64,000 nucleotides of DNA from Pantoea sp050157905 (GTDB lineage Bacteria > Pseudomonadota > Gammaproteobacteria > Enterobacterales > Enterobacteriaceae): the NCBI RefSeq assembly GCF_050157905.1, contig NZ_JBKIWZ010000001.1, forward strand, positions 2,232,001 to 2,296,000. The letters run 5' to 3'. A program made the position numbers and the translations under genes. Below the pieces are notes generated by a model. The model worked only from the letters and a program-made list of their open reading frames with translations, was not told the origin of the DNA and searched no databases. Position 1 is the stretch's first letter. Every line of letters starts with the position of its first letter. This document shows positions 45,640 to 54,349 of this stretch, piece after piece.

Positions 45640-45672
45640 TAAAAAAATCGCCTCCCAGGAGGCGATTTTTTC
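45640..45672 (+). terminator. Terminator of srmB
   Basis: AAAAAATCGCCTCC meets its complement almost without a loop, ending in T6. The symmetry means it could also stop minus-strand transcription from grcA. Confidence 0.9.
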
Positions 45673-45842
45673 TATTTAACAGAGAGTAACAGCCCTTTCA
45701 TCCCGTTTTCACGGTCAGCGTAAGCGCTTTAAAAGAGTGCCCGCTGGGCGTCAAGCGTCAGACGCGCTATCCCCTTAATTTAAGGGCTAAAAATTGCTGT
45801 GTGTGCTTTGCGTTCTTTTTCAGCACCTTTTCAATCAGGGGC

Positions 45843-46226
45843 TTAAAGACTTTCTGTAAAGGTACGGGTAATGACGTCACGCTGCTGTTCTGGCGTCAGG
45901 GAATTAAAGCGCACCGCATAGCCTGAAACACGGATGGTCAGCTGAGGATAATTTTCAGGATGCTTAACGGCATCTTCCAGCGTTTCGCGGCGCAGAACGT
46001 TGACATTCAGATGCTGTCCGCCTTCCACACGTACCTGAGGCTTGATTTCCACCGGCACGTCACGGTAAGTGAATTCACCCAGTTCACGGATGGCGACGAC
46101 CTGATCTTCTTCATAGCCCGCTTTAGCACAGAGGCAGCGTGCTTCGCCTTTCTCTTCATCCAGCAGCCAGAATGAGTTCAGTAATTGTGGATTGCTGGAT
46201 TGCGTGATCTGGATTCCAGTGATCAT
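45843..46226 (-). CDS. grcA: Autonomous glycyl radical cofactor GrcA
   Basis: GrcA (YfiD) replaces the damaged glycyl-radical domain of pyruvate formate-lyase under oxidative or acid stress. The 127 residues end with the glycyl-radical loop RVSGYAVRF, placing the radical at Gly102. I chose the ATG at 46226, which has a GGGAG site upstream. An FNR-like box in the promoter fits anaerobic induction. Confidence 0.97.
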   Translation of the reverse strand: MITGIQITQSSNPQLLNSFWLLDEEKGEARCLCAKAGYEEDQVVAIRELGEFTYRDVPVEIKPQVRVEGGQHLNVNVLRRETLEDAVKHPENYPQLTIRVSGYAVRFNSLTPEQQRDVITRTFTESL

Positions 46227-46301
46227 GATTGCGACTCCCGGGTAATAGGTGAATAAATTGATTAAGAGGTCCCGGTATACCACCCTGAATTTCTGACAGC
46301 T

Positions 46302-46315
46302 TTGACCTGTATCAA
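46302..46315. promoter_or_regulatory. FNR box upstream of grcA
   Basis: TTGAC-CTGT-ATCAA differs from the FNR consensus by one base. A TATACC -10-like element about 30 bases downstream puts the box near -41 for grcA. Confidence 0.75.
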
Positions 46316-46469
46316 TATTAATCAGCCACAAAATCGCCTTGCACGCTAACCCCTTGATCTCACTAAGTCCTCACCTTCAACTGAATCTGCATTTTTTCAA
46401 ATTATTTTACCTTCAGCTCTCTGCGTGGAACCGCTAAGCTTACTGACAACAACATTAAGGGAGTTAACG

Positions 46470-47150
46470 ATGGCTGAGAAGCTGACCTGGCACGACGTGC
46501 TGGCCGAAGAGAAAGAGAAACCCTATTTTGTCGGGACGCTGAAACAGGTCGCCGACCAACGCGCGGCGGGCGTGACCGTCTATCCGCCGCAGAAAGATGT
46601 TTTCAATGCCTTCCGCCTGACGGAGCTGGGGGGCGTTAACGTCGTCATCCTGGGCCAGGACCCTTATCACGGTCCTCATCAGGCGCATGGCCTGGCTTTC
46701 TCGGTGTTGCCCGGCGTGCAGGTGCCTCCCTCGCTACAGAACATCTACAAAGAGCTGGTGCAGGATATTCCCGGTTTTGAGAAACCCGACCACGGCTTTC
46801 TCGAAAGCTGGGCTAAACAGGGCGTACTGCTGCTGAACACGGTGTTAACCGTTGAGGCGGGGAAAGCGCATTCGCATGCGAAATTCGGCTGGGAGACGTT
46901 TACGGACAACGTGATCGCGGCGATCAATGAGCACTGTGAAGGGGTAATTTTCCTGCTGTGGGGATCTCACGCACAGAAAAAAGGCAGCATCATCGATCGT
47001 CAGCGTCATCATGTGCTGCAGGCACCGCATCCCTCGCCACTCTCTGCGCACCGCGGCTTTTTCGGCAGCAAACACTTTTCCAGAACCAATGAACTGCTGA
47101 CCGCTGCCGGCAAAAAGCCGGTGGACTGGACGCCGGTCTTACCGGCTTAA
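46470..47150 (+). CDS. ung: Uracil-DNA glycosylase
   Basis: Ung removes uracil from DNA in base excision repair. The 226-residue family 1 enzyme has the catalytic Asp64 in GQDPYHG and the minor-groove loop HPSPLSAHRGFFG. I chose the ATG at 46470, which is preceded by AAGGGAG; 15 upstream in-frame codons are non-conserved. Confidence 0.98.
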   Translation: MAEKLTWHDVLAEEKEKPYFVGTLKQVADQRAAGVTVYPPQKDVFNAFRLTELGGVNVVILGQDPYHGPHQAHGLAFSVLPGVQVPPSLQNIYKELVQDIPGFEKPDHGFLESWAKQGVLLLNTVLTVEAGKAHSHAKFGWETFTDNVIAAINEHCEGVIFLLWGSHAQKKGSIIDRQRHHVLQAPHPSPLSAHRGFFGSKHFSRTNELLTAAGKKPVDWTPVLPA

Positions 47151-47160
47151 CGCCAGAACG

Positions 47161-47190
47161 CACACGGCCGCGTCAGTGCGCGGCCGTGTG
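47161..47190. repeat. Perfect 12-bp inverted repeat between ung and grpE
   Basis: CACACGGCCGCG pairs perfectly with its complement around TCAGTG. The converging ung and grpE genes end on either side. There is no clear T-run, so it may stop transcription by another route or protect the RNA 3' ends. Confidence 0.65.
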
Positions 47191-47208
47191 ACAGGATTCA
47201 GAGATGAA

Positions 47209-47790
47209 TCAGCCTTTGGCTTTGGCAACGGCGACCATTGCCGGACGCAGCAGGCGGCCATTCAGCGTATAGCCACGCTGCATCACCAGCATGACATGGT
47301 TCGGCTCGAACTCTTCAGACTCCATCATCGACATCGCCTGATGCACTTCCGGGTTGAACGGCACGCCCGTTTCACCAACCACTTCGACACCGAACTTACG
47401 CACGGCACCCAGCAGGCCTTTCAGAGTCAGCTCAATCCCTTCAATCATCGACGCCAGCTGTGGGTCTTCTTTGTTAGCGACTTCCAGCGCACGTTCCAGG
47501 CTGTCGATAACCGGCAGCAGTTCGTTAGCAAACTTTTCCAGCGCGAACTTGTGCGCTTTCTCGACGTCCATCTCGGTACGACGACGAATGTTCTCGATTT
47601 CAGCCTGCGCACGCAGCTGGGCATCGCGTACGCCAGTCTGCGACTGCGCTAATTCAGCTTCGAGCTGAGCAATACGCTCATCACGCGGATCCACCTCTGT
47701 TGCTGTCTCCGCTTCCTGAGGTTGCTGCTGATCCTGCTGAATTTCGTCTGAGACTTGCTCGTTTGGGGTGTTCTGTTCTTTACTACTCAT
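47209..47790 (-). CDS. grpE: Nucleotide exchange factor GrpE
   Basis: GrpE releases ADP from DnaK and acts as a thermosensor. The 193 residues have an acidic Gln-rich N-terminus, a long coiled coil (about 35-90, RDERIAQLEAELAQSQTG) and the C-terminal beta wing (LRPAMVAVAKA). I chose the ATG at 47790, with GGAG upstream. It is preceded by a heat-shock promoter and is divergent from nadK. Confidence 0.98.
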   Translation of the reverse strand: MSSKEQNTPNEQVSDEIQQDQQQPQEAETATEVDPRDERIAQLEAELAQSQTGVRDAQLRAQAEIENIRRRTEMDVEKAHKFALEKFANELLPVIDSLERALEVANKEDPQLASMIEGIELTLKGLLGAVRKFGVEVVGETGVPFNPEVHQAMSMMESEEFEPNHVMLVMQRGYTLNGRLLRPAMVAVAKAKG

Positions 47791-47833
47791 GAATTTCTCC
47801 GCGTTTTGCACATTCATTTCGCTGGTTGGCTTA

Positions 47834-47861
47834 TTATGGGGATTGGTATGACGGATTCAAG
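47834..47861 (-). promoter_or_regulatory. Sigma-32 heat-shock promoter of grpE
   Basis: CTTGAA is followed after 14 bases by CCCCATAA on the minus strand, matching the sigma-32 consensus, about 45-70 bases from the grpE start. Confidence 0.8.
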
Positions 47862-47912
47862 GGAACCTATCACATTGCCTTGCCGTTTTGGCTTATAAGG
47901 AACACCGACCAG

Positions 47913-48791
47913 ATGAACAAACACTTTAACTGCATTGGTATTGTGGGTCATCCGCGCCATCCCACCGCGTTAACCACGCATGAGATGCTCTGGCGCTGGC
48001 TAACGGCCAAAGGTTATCAAGTGATCGTTGAGAAGCAGATTGCGCAGGAGCTGTCGCTTCACGACGTAGAGACGGGCACGCTGGCGGAGATAGGTCAGCA
48101 GGCTGATTTAGCCGTCGTGGTCGGCGGTGACGGCAACATGCTTGGCGCGGCGCGGGTGCTGGCGCGTTATGACATCAAAGTGATCGGCATTAACCGTGGT
48201 AACCTGGGCTTTCTGACTGACCTGGACCCGGATAATGCGCAGCAGCAGCTGGATGAGGTGCTGCAGGGCAACTATTTCGTCGAGAGCCGCTTTCTGCTGG
48301 AGGCGCAGGTGTGCAAATCGGACTGCTCGCCGCGCATCGGTTCAGCTATCAACGAGGTAGTACTGCATCCCGGTAAAGTCGCGCACATGATTGAATTCGA
48401 AGTGTATATCGACGAAGTCTTTGCATTCTCTCAACGCTCCGATGGGCTGATTATCTCAACGCCGACCGGTTCGACGGCCTACTCGCTTTCCGCTGGCGGG
48501 CCGATTCTGACACCTTCTCTGGAAGCCATCGTGCTGGTGCCAATGTTCCCGCATACGCTGTCGGCGCGACCTCTGGTGATCAACAGCAGCAGTACCATTC
48601 GCCTGCGCTTTTCTTCACGCCGCAGTGACCTGGAAATCAGCTGCGACAGTCAGATTGCGTTGCCGATTCAGGAAGGTGAGGATGTGCTTATCCGGCGCAG
48701 CGCCCATCATCTCAATCTGATTCATCCCAAAAATTACAGTTATTTCAACACGCTGAGTTCTAAACTGGGCTGGTCAAAAAAATTGTTCTGA
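47913..48791 (+). CDS. nadK: NAD kinase
   Basis: NadK phosphorylates NAD to NADP. The 292 residues match the E. coli length. The GGDGNML motif holds the catalytic aspartate (about 73), and the second signature is STPTGSTAYSLSAGGP. I chose the ATG that gives MNKHFNCIGIVGHPRHP; an in-frame extension upstream runs into the grpE promoter. Confidence 0.98.
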   Translation: MNKHFNCIGIVGHPRHPTALTTHEMLWRWLTAKGYQVIVEKQIAQELSLHDVETGTLAEIGQQADLAVVVGGDGNMLGAARVLARYDIKVIGINRGNLGFLTDLDPDNAQQQLDEVLQGNYFVESRFLLEAQVCKSDCSPRIGSAINEVVLHPGKVAHMIEFEVYIDEVFAFSQRSDGLIISTPTGSTAYSLSAGGPILTPSLEAIVLVPMFPHTLSARPLVINSSSTIRLRFSSRRSDLEISCDSQIALPIQEGEDVLIRRSAHHLNLIHPKNYSYFNTLSSKLGWSKKLF

Positions 48792-48811
48792 AAACCAGTC
48801 TCCCCTCTTTA

Positions 48812-48827
48812 CTGGATAAAAAACCAG
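48812..48827. promoter_or_regulatory. LexA box 1 of recN
   Basis: CTGGATAAAAAACCAG keeps the CTG-N10-CAG core and immediately precedes a TATACT -10 element. Confidence 0.78.
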
Positions 48828-48851
48828 TTTATACTGTATGAAAAACCATAT

Positions 48852-48867
48852 CTGTTTTTCCATACAG
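48852..48867. promoter_or_regulatory. LexA box 2 of recN
   Basis: CTGTTTTTCCATACAG is a full CTGT-N8-ACAG LexA site ending 8 bases before the recN ATG. With box 1 it reproduces the multiple-operator layout of E. coli recN. Confidence 0.85.
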
Positions 48868-48875
48868 GTGAACCT

Positions 48876-50537
48876 ATGCTGGCCCAACTGACCATCAGTA
48901 ACTTTGCTATCGTTCGTGAGCTCGACATTGATTTCCAACGCGGTATGACAGCAATCACGGGTGAAACCGGTGCCGGTAAGTCCATCGCGATTGATGCGCT
49001 GGGATTATGTCTGGGCGGTCGTGCCGATGCCGATATGGTGCGTCAGGGTGCCAGCCGGGCCGATCTCTGCGCCCGCTTTCAGCTTAAATTTTCCCCTTCC
49101 GCTCAGCGCTGGCTGACGGAAAATCATCTGGATGACGGCAACGAATGTCTGTTGCGCCGCGTCATCAGCGCAGATGGTCGTTCCCGTGGCTTTATTAACG
49201 GAACGGCCGTACCGCTTTCTCAGCTGCGCGATCTGGGCCAGTTACTGATTCAGATCCACGGACAGCACGCTCATCAGCTTCTGACTAAACCCGATCACCA
49301 GAAACATCTGCTGGATGCCTATGCCGGTCACGACGATCTGCTGCAGCGGATGCGTGCCAGCTATCACACCTGGCACCAGAGCTGCCGCACCCTGGCGCTG
49401 CATCAGCAGCAGGCGCAGGAGCGCGAAGCGCGTCGCGAGCTGCTGCAGTATCAGCTGAAAGAGCTGAATGACTTTGCGCCGCAGCAGGGTGAATATGAGC
49501 AGATTGACGAGGAGTATAAGCGTCTGGCCAACAGCGGACAGCTGCTCTCCACCAGTCAGCAGGCATTGCAGCTGTTAGCCGACAGCGATGACAACAACCT
49601 TCACAGCCTGCTCTACAGCGCGCGTGAGATGATCGCTGAACTCACCTCGCTGGATGAGAAGCTCAACGGCGTTCACAACCTGCTGGAAGAGGCAGCGATT
49701 CAGCTGAGCGAAGCCAGCGACGAGCTGCGTCATTACTGCGACAGCCTGGATCTGGATCCGAATCGCCTGTATGAACTGGAACAACGTATTTCGCGTCAGA
49801 TTGCTCTGGCGCGCAAGCATCACGTCACGCCGGAAGGTCTGCCTGAACTGTACCAGCAGCTGCTGGCCGAAGCCGAGTTACTGTCGCAGCATGAGAGCGA
49901 CCAGGAGAGTCTGCAGTCGCTGGTTGGCGAGCACTATCAGGCCGCACTGAAAAGCGCGGAGCAGCTGCATCAGCAGCGCGGCCACTATGCCGATGAACTG
50001 CAACAGCTGATTACCCAGAGTATGCATCTGCTCTCCATGCCGCACGGTCAGTTCCGCATCGCCCTGACCTTTAATCCGGACCAGCTCACCGCAGACGGCG
50101 CCAGCCGCGTCGATTTCCAGGTGACGACCAACCCGGGCCAGCCTCTGCAGCCGCTGGGCAAAGTCGCCTCCGGTGGTGAGCTGTCCCGTATCGCGCTGGC
50201 CATTCAGGTAATTACCGCGAAGAAAATGGAAACCCCGGCGATGATTTTCGACGAAGTCGATGTCGGGATTAGCGGCCCGACTGCTGCGGTGGTCGGTAAA
50301 CTGCTGCGTCAGCTGGGCGAGTCCACGCAGGTCATGTGTGTGACCCACCTGCCGCAGGTCGCGGGTTGCGGTCATCAGCACTTCTTCGTGAGCAAAGAGA
50401 CCGATGGCGCGATGACCGAAACGCACATGCAGCCGCTGGATAAGCGGGCCCGCCTGCAGGAACTGGCACGACTGCTGGGCGGCAGCGAGGTCACCCGCAA
50501 TACCCTGGCGAACGCAAAAGAACTTTTAGCCGCTTAG
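48876..50537 (+). CDS. recN: DNA repair protein RecN
   Basis: RecN is an SMC-like ATPase that organises double-strand break repair. The 553 residues have Walker A GETGAGKSIAIDALG at the N-terminus, a long central coiled coil (about 150-360), the signature KVASGGELSRIALAI and Walker B MIFDEVDVG. Two LexA boxes upstream indicate strong SOS control. Confidence 0.98.
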   Translation: MLAQLTISNFAIVRELDIDFQRGMTAITGETGAGKSIAIDALGLCLGGRADADMVRQGASRADLCARFQLKFSPSAQRWLTENHLDDGNECLLRRVISADGRSRGFINGTAVPLSQLRDLGQLLIQIHGQHAHQLLTKPDHQKHLLDAYAGHDDLLQRMRASYHTWHQSCRTLALHQQQAQEREARRELLQYQLKELNDFAPQQGEYEQIDEEYKRLANSGQLLSTSQQALQLLADSDDNNLHSLLYSAREMIAELTSLDEKLNGVHNLLEEAAIQLSEASDELRHYCDSLDLDPNRLYELEQRISRQIALARKHHVTPEGLPELYQQLLAEAELLSQHESDQESLQSLVGEHYQAALKSAEQLHQQRGHYADELQQLITQSMHLLSMPHGQFRIALTFNPDQLTADGASRVDFQVTTNPGQPLQPLGKVASGGELSRIALAIQVITAKKMETPAMIFDEVDVGISGPTAAVVGKLLRQLGESTQVMCVTHLPQVAGCGHQHFFVSKETDGAMTETHMQPLDKRARLQELARLLGGSEVTRNTLANAKELLAA

Positions 50538-50723
50538 CAGCGCACTTTTTTAACCCACCGTGGTCTTATGCTTGCTCTGTAGAGGTTCCCAACAGCGAAA
50601 AGGTTTATTATCATCGGCACTTATGTCGCCAGAGTAATAAAGCCTGCCGCAGGCAGAGTTCAGATTTTGATGGCAAGAAAATCGCCTGTAAAAGGCGTTT
50701 GGCCCCGGAAAAGGAATGTTTAG

Positions 50724-51071
50724 ATGCGCTGTAAAACGCTGACTGCCGCGGCAGTGGTAATGTTAATGATGACCGCCGGATGTTCCACCTTAGAGCGCGT
50801 GGTCTATCGTCCTGATATTAACCAGGGCAACTACCTGGTTGCCAACGATGTGGCCAAGATCCATAACGGTATGACACAGCAGCAGGTGGCCTATACGCTG
50901 GGCACACCGATGATGAAAGATCCGTTCGGCAGCAACGTCTGGTATTACATTTTCCGTCAGGAACCGGGTCATGAAGATGTGAAACAGCAGACGCTGACGC
51001 TGACCTTCGATGGCAACGGTGTACTGACCAATATCGATAACAAGCAGAATCTCTCCCAGAGCGGCAGCTGA
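50724..51071 (+). CDS. bamE: Outer-membrane assembly lipoprotein BamE
   Basis: BamE (SmpA) is a lipoprotein subunit of the BAM complex. The 115 residues have a signal with lipobox TAGC (about 17-20), then the SmpA/OmlA fold (VYRPDINQGNYLVANDV, IHNGMTQQQVAYTLGTP, WYYIFRQEPGHE). It is convergent with rnfH. Confidence 0.97.
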   Translation: MRCKTLTAAAVVMLMMTAGCSTLERVVYRPDINQGNYLVANDVAKIHNGMTQQQVAYTLGTPMMKDPFGSNVWYYIFRQEPGHEDVKQQTLTLTFDGNGVLTNIDNKQNLSQSGS

Positions 51072-51118
51072 TCGAACAGCAGGCCGTCTGCATCCCGGAT
51101 AGTCTGCACGTCAGACAG

Positions 51119-51146
51119 CAAAAAGGCGCGATGAGCGCCTTTTTTA
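51119..51146. terminator. Bidirectional terminator between bamE and rnfH
   Basis: The stem is AAAAGGCGC with its complement, the loop is GATGA, T6 follows on the plus strand and an A/T-rich flank lies on the other side. Confidence 0.88.
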
Positions 51147-51181
51147 TGGCCGTTATCCGCCAGCACTGGCGCAACACTGCC

Positions 51182-51475
51182 CTACTTTTTGCTTTCCGCC
51201 GCGCGCTCTGCGCGCTGACGCCGCAGCTCTTTCGGGTCGGCTATCAGCGGACGATAAATCTCGATACGATCGCCTTCGTTAATCACGTCATCCAGTTTCA
51301 CCGGCCGGCTATAAACGCCGACTTTGTTGCTGGCGAGATCGATCTCACGACGCAGCTCAAGCAGTCCGGATTCTCTGATGGCCTGTTCGACCGTGCTGCC
51401 CTGCTCCACCTTTACATAGCGCTGATACTGCTTATCGGGCAGCGCATAGACCACCTCGACAGTGATATCAGGCAC
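51182..51475 (-). CDS. rnfH: RnfH/RatB family protein
   Basis: This 97-residue ubiquitin-like-fold protein of the RnfH family is paired with RatA across enterobacteria; its function is unresolved. The likely start is a GTG giving (M)PDITVEVVYALPDKQYQ, since no ATG fits the conserved N-terminus. It overlaps the end of ratA by 8 bases. The C-terminus is basic (RRQRAERAAESKK). Confidence 0.92.
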   Translation of the reverse strand: MPDITVEVVYALPDKQYQRYVKVEQGSTVEQAIRESGLLELRREIDLASNKVGVYSRPVKLDDVINEGDRIEIYRPLIADPKELRRQRAERAAESKK

Positions 51476-51902
51476 GGTAGACCTCTTTGGCGCGCTGAGT
51501 GAACGCCTGCACCATGCTGTTAGCCAGCTCTTTGAAGATGCGTCCAAAGGCCATCTCAACCAGCATATTGGTGAATTCGAACTCAAGACTAAGCTCAACT
51601 TTGCAGGCGTCATCGCCAAGCGAGACGAACTTCCAGCCGCCGGTCAGCTTGCGGAACGGTCCGTCAACCAGCTGCATGTGAATGCTCTGGTTATCGGTCA
51701 GTGTGTTGCGGGTGGTAAATGTTTTGCTGATGCCCGCTTTCGACACGTCCACCGATGCGGTCATCTCATTTTCAGACGCATCCAGTACGCGACTACCGGT
51801 GCAACCCGGCAGGAATTGCGGATAGGCATCCACATCATTTACAAGTTGGTACATCTGCCCGGCACTAAACGGGACCAGCGCCGAACGACTAATCTGAGCC
51901 AT
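51468..51902 (-). CDS. ratA: START/COQ10-family protein RatA
   Basis: This 144-residue protein has the polyketide cyclase/START-like fold shared with COQ10. In E. coli RatA was described as a translation inhibitor that binds 50S subunits, while the family relationship suggests lipid or quinone binding. Conserved features are LVPFSAGQMYQLVNDVDAYP at the N-terminus and FGRIFKELANSMVQAF at the C-terminus. It is divergent from smpB. Confidence 0.93.
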   Translation of the reverse strand: MAQISRSALVPFSAGQMYQLVNDVDAYPQFLPGCTGSRVLDASENEMTASVDVSKAGISKTFTTRNTLTDNQSIHMQLVDGPFRKLTGGWKFVSLGDDACKVELSLEFEFTNMLVEMAFGRIFKELANSMVQAFTQRAKEVYRA

Positions 51903-52060
51903 AATGGTTCCTGTTCATCACGAAACCGCTGAATAATAGCATTTTCAGCGATTAAACAAAAATGTCCCTGAGTAAGGGTGTGCTAGAATATCCCGTTTCC
52001 TGCCGCCCTGCTGGACTGGGGATGCGATAACCGACTAAGTGATGTAAAATACGCCGCACT

Positions 52061-52543
52061 ATGACAAAGAAAAAAGCACACAAACCCGGTTCTGCCACTA
52101 TTGCCATGAACAAACGCGCCCGTCACGAATACTTCATCGAAGAGGAGTATGAGGCGGGATTATCGTTACAAGGATGGGAAGTGAAATCGCTTCGTGCCGG
52201 TAAAGCCAACATCAGCGACAGTTATATTCTGCTGCGCGATGGCGAAGCCTTTCTGTTCGGTTCAACCTTTCAACCTTTAGCCGTTGCCTCCAGCCATGTG
52301 GTCTGTGACCCAACGCGCAGCCGTAAGCTGCTACTGAAGCAACGTGAGCTCGACTCCCTTTATGGCCGCGTTAACCGCGAAGGTTATACTATCGTGGCGC
52401 TGTCGCTGTACTGGAAGAACGCCTGGTGCAAACTGAAGATTGGTGTTGCGCGCGGTAAGAAAGAGCACGACAAGCGTGACGATATCAAAGACCGCGAATG
52501 GAAGCTGGATAAAGCACGTATTATGAAGAATTCAGCGCGCTAA
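52061..52543 (+). CDS. smpB: SsrA-binding protein SmpB
   Basis: SmpB carries tmRNA to stalled ribosomes. The 160 residues have the OB-fold core (NKRARHEYFIEEEYEAGLSL) and the C-terminal tail that mimics an anticodon stem (KKEHDKRDDIKDREWK). It lies 43 bases upstream of ssrA. Confidence 0.98.
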   Translation: MTKKKAHKPGSATIAMNKRARHEYFIEEEYEAGLSLQGWEVKSLRAGKANISDSYILLRDGEAFLFGSTFQPLAVASSHVVCDPTRSRKLLLKQRELDSLYGRVNREGYTIVALSLYWKNAWCKLKIGVARGKKEHDKRDDIKDREWKLDKARIMKNSAR

Positions 52544-52586
52544 CCACTGGATTTTAAGCTGTTTAGTTGCTAATATTTGAAGTTCT

Positions 52587-52948
52587 GGGGCTGATTCTGG
52601 ACTCGACGGGATTGTGAAGCCTTAGGAGCATGCCGAGGGGCGGTTTGCCTCGTAAAAAGCCGCAAAAAAATAGTCGCAAACGACGAAAACTACGCTTTAG
52701 CAGCTTAATAACCTGCTCTGAGCCCTCTCTCCCTAGCTTCCGCTCTTAAGACGGGGATCAAGAGAGGTCAAACCCAAAAGAGATCGCGTGGATGCCTTGC
52801 CTGGGGTTGAAGCGTTAAATCCAATCAGGATAGTCTGTTAGTGGCGTGTCTGTTCGCAGCTAACCGGCGAATGTAAAAACTGACTAAGCATGTAGTGCCG
52901 ACGGTGTAGTAATTTCGGACGCGGGTTCAACTCCCGCCAGCTCCACCA
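52587..52948 (+). ncRNA. ssrA: Transfer-messenger RNA (tmRNA)
   Basis: The 5' end GGGGCTGATTCTGG pairs with the 3' CCAGCTCCACCA to form the tRNA-like acceptor, and the T-arm sequence GGGTTCAACTCCC is present. The resume codon and tag reading frame encode ANDENYALAA followed by two stops, the enterobacterial tag. The length of about 362 nt is standard. The gene stays intact although a satellite is integrated at its 3' end. Confidence 0.98.
52917..52948 (+). other. Likely attL core at the 3' end of ssrA
   Basis: The T-arm and acceptor 3' end of ssrA is a classic tyrosine-recombinase attachment site, and an integrase gene begins about 190 bases downstream. The matching attR copy must lie beyond the right edge, so the core length cannot be fixed here. 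Confidence 0.7.
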
Positions 52949-52993
52949 AAATTCTTCAAAGATGGTTCCAGTGCCATCCGCAGAAGTCCTGAA

Positions 52994-53026
52994 AGCCCGC
53001 ATGGCACAAGCCCTGCGGGCTTTTTT
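52994..53026 (+). terminator. Terminator downstream of ssrA
   Basis: AGCCCGCA pairs with TGCGGGCT across a longer loop, followed by T6. It lies between ssrA and the integrase. Confidence 0.85.
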
Positions 53027-53140
53027 GTGTCTGTAACCTTCCGAGATGATCCGCCTGAATCCAGAGATAATTGGTACACGAATTGGTACACGCTATAATG
53101 TGTACCAAAAACGTGTACCAATTATGGACGGAAATCAGTC

Positions 53141-54337
53141 ATGGCGCGGATGACACGCCCCCTCACCAATAACGAAATCCTCAAAGCTAAGCCTCAAGAG
53201 AAAGACTTCACACTGCATGATGGTGACGGTCTTTTCCTGCTCGTCAAAACATCAGGTAAGAAGCTGTGGCGTTTTCGCTACCAGCGACCAAATAGCAGCA
53301 GTCGCACAAATCTCAGCCTTGGCTCTTACCCTGCCCTAACGCTCGCTGTCGTACGCCAGATGCGTGACCAATATCTTTCGATGCTTGCGCAAGGGATTGA
53401 CCCGCAGAAGCAGCAAGAGGAAGTTTCTGAGCAACGACAAATCGAGCTGGATAGTATTTTCTCGGTTGTGGCCGGGAGATGGTTTCTGCTTAAAAGCAAA
53501 AGCGTCACTGAGGATTACGCGAAGGATATTTGGCGATCGCTGGAGAAAGACATCTTCCCTTCTATTGGTGAGATTCCTGTTCAAACACTCAAAGCCAGAA
53601 CGATCGTTGAAGCATTGGAGCCGATTAGAGCTCGCGGTGCGCTTGAGACGGTTCGCCGCTTAGTGCAGCGCATTAACGAGATTATGATTTACGCGGTTAA
53701 TACCGGTTTGATCGATGCAAACCCAGCTTCTGGCGTCGGGATGGCTTTCGAAAAGCCAAAAAAACAAAACATGCCAACATTACGGCCGGAAGAACTGCCC
53801 AAGCTGATGCGCTCATTAGTGATGTCCAATCTCTCAGTCGCCACCCGCTGTTTAATCGAGTGGCAGCTTCTTACCTTAGTAAGACCAGCAGAAGCCTCCG
53901 GAACACAATGGGAAGAAATCGACTTCGATATGAAACTTTGGGTTATTCCTGCTGATCGCATGAAGGCCAAGCGAGAACATGTCGTTCCTTTGTCGAAACA
54001 AGCTCTGGAGATTCTTGAGGTTATGCGTCCTATAAGCGCCAGCCGACAGTATGTTTTTCCAAGTAGGAACGACCCCAAGCAACCAATGAACAGCCAAACT
54101 GCTAATGCTGCTTTAAAAAGAATCGGCTATGGTGGTAAGTTAGTTGCTCATGGTCTCCGCTCCATAGCAAGCACAGCACTTAACGAAGCCAGCTTTAATC
54201 CTGATGTTATAGAATCAGCTCTTGCACATAGCGATAAAAATGAAGTCAGAAGAGCCTATAACCGTTCGACTTATCTTGAACAACGTAAAGAAATGATGAA
54301 TTGGTGGGGCATTTTCGCTTATAAAGCTCATTTTTGA
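53141..54337 (+). CDS. int: P4-type tyrosine integrase
   Basis: This is a 398-residue integrase of the P4/CP4-57 class. An N-terminal DUF4102 arm-binding domain (about 5-90, DGDGLFLLVKTSGKKLWRFR) is followed by a core-binding domain (about 105-200) and the catalytic domain. Catalytic residues visible are Arg248 (LVRPAEASG), a lysine near 275-277, His337 and Arg340 (AHGLRS), His363 and the probable nucleophile Tyr373 (RRAYNRSTY). All are present, so the enzyme looks active. It is the first gene after ssrA and reads away from it. Confidence 0.96.
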   Translation: MARMTRPLTNNEILKAKPQEKDFTLHDGDGLFLLVKTSGKKLWRFRYQRPNSSSRTNLSLGSYPALTLAVVRQMRDQYLSMLAQGIDPQKQQEEVSEQRQIELDSIFSVVAGRWFLLKSKSVTEDYAKDIWRSLEKDIFPSIGEIPVQTLKARTIVEALEPIRARGALETVRRLVQRINEIMIYAVNTGLIDANPASGVGMAFEKPKKQNMPTLRPEELPKLMRSLVMSNLSVATRCLIEWQLLTLVRPAEASGTQWEEIDFDMKLWVIPADRMKAKREHVVPLSKQALEILEVMRPISASRQYVFPSRNDPKQPMNSQTANAALKRIGYGGKLVAHGLRSIASTALNEASFNPDVIESALAHSDKNEVRRAYNRSTYLEQRKEMMNWWGIFAYKAHF

Positions 54338-54349
54338 AAGGAATCATCA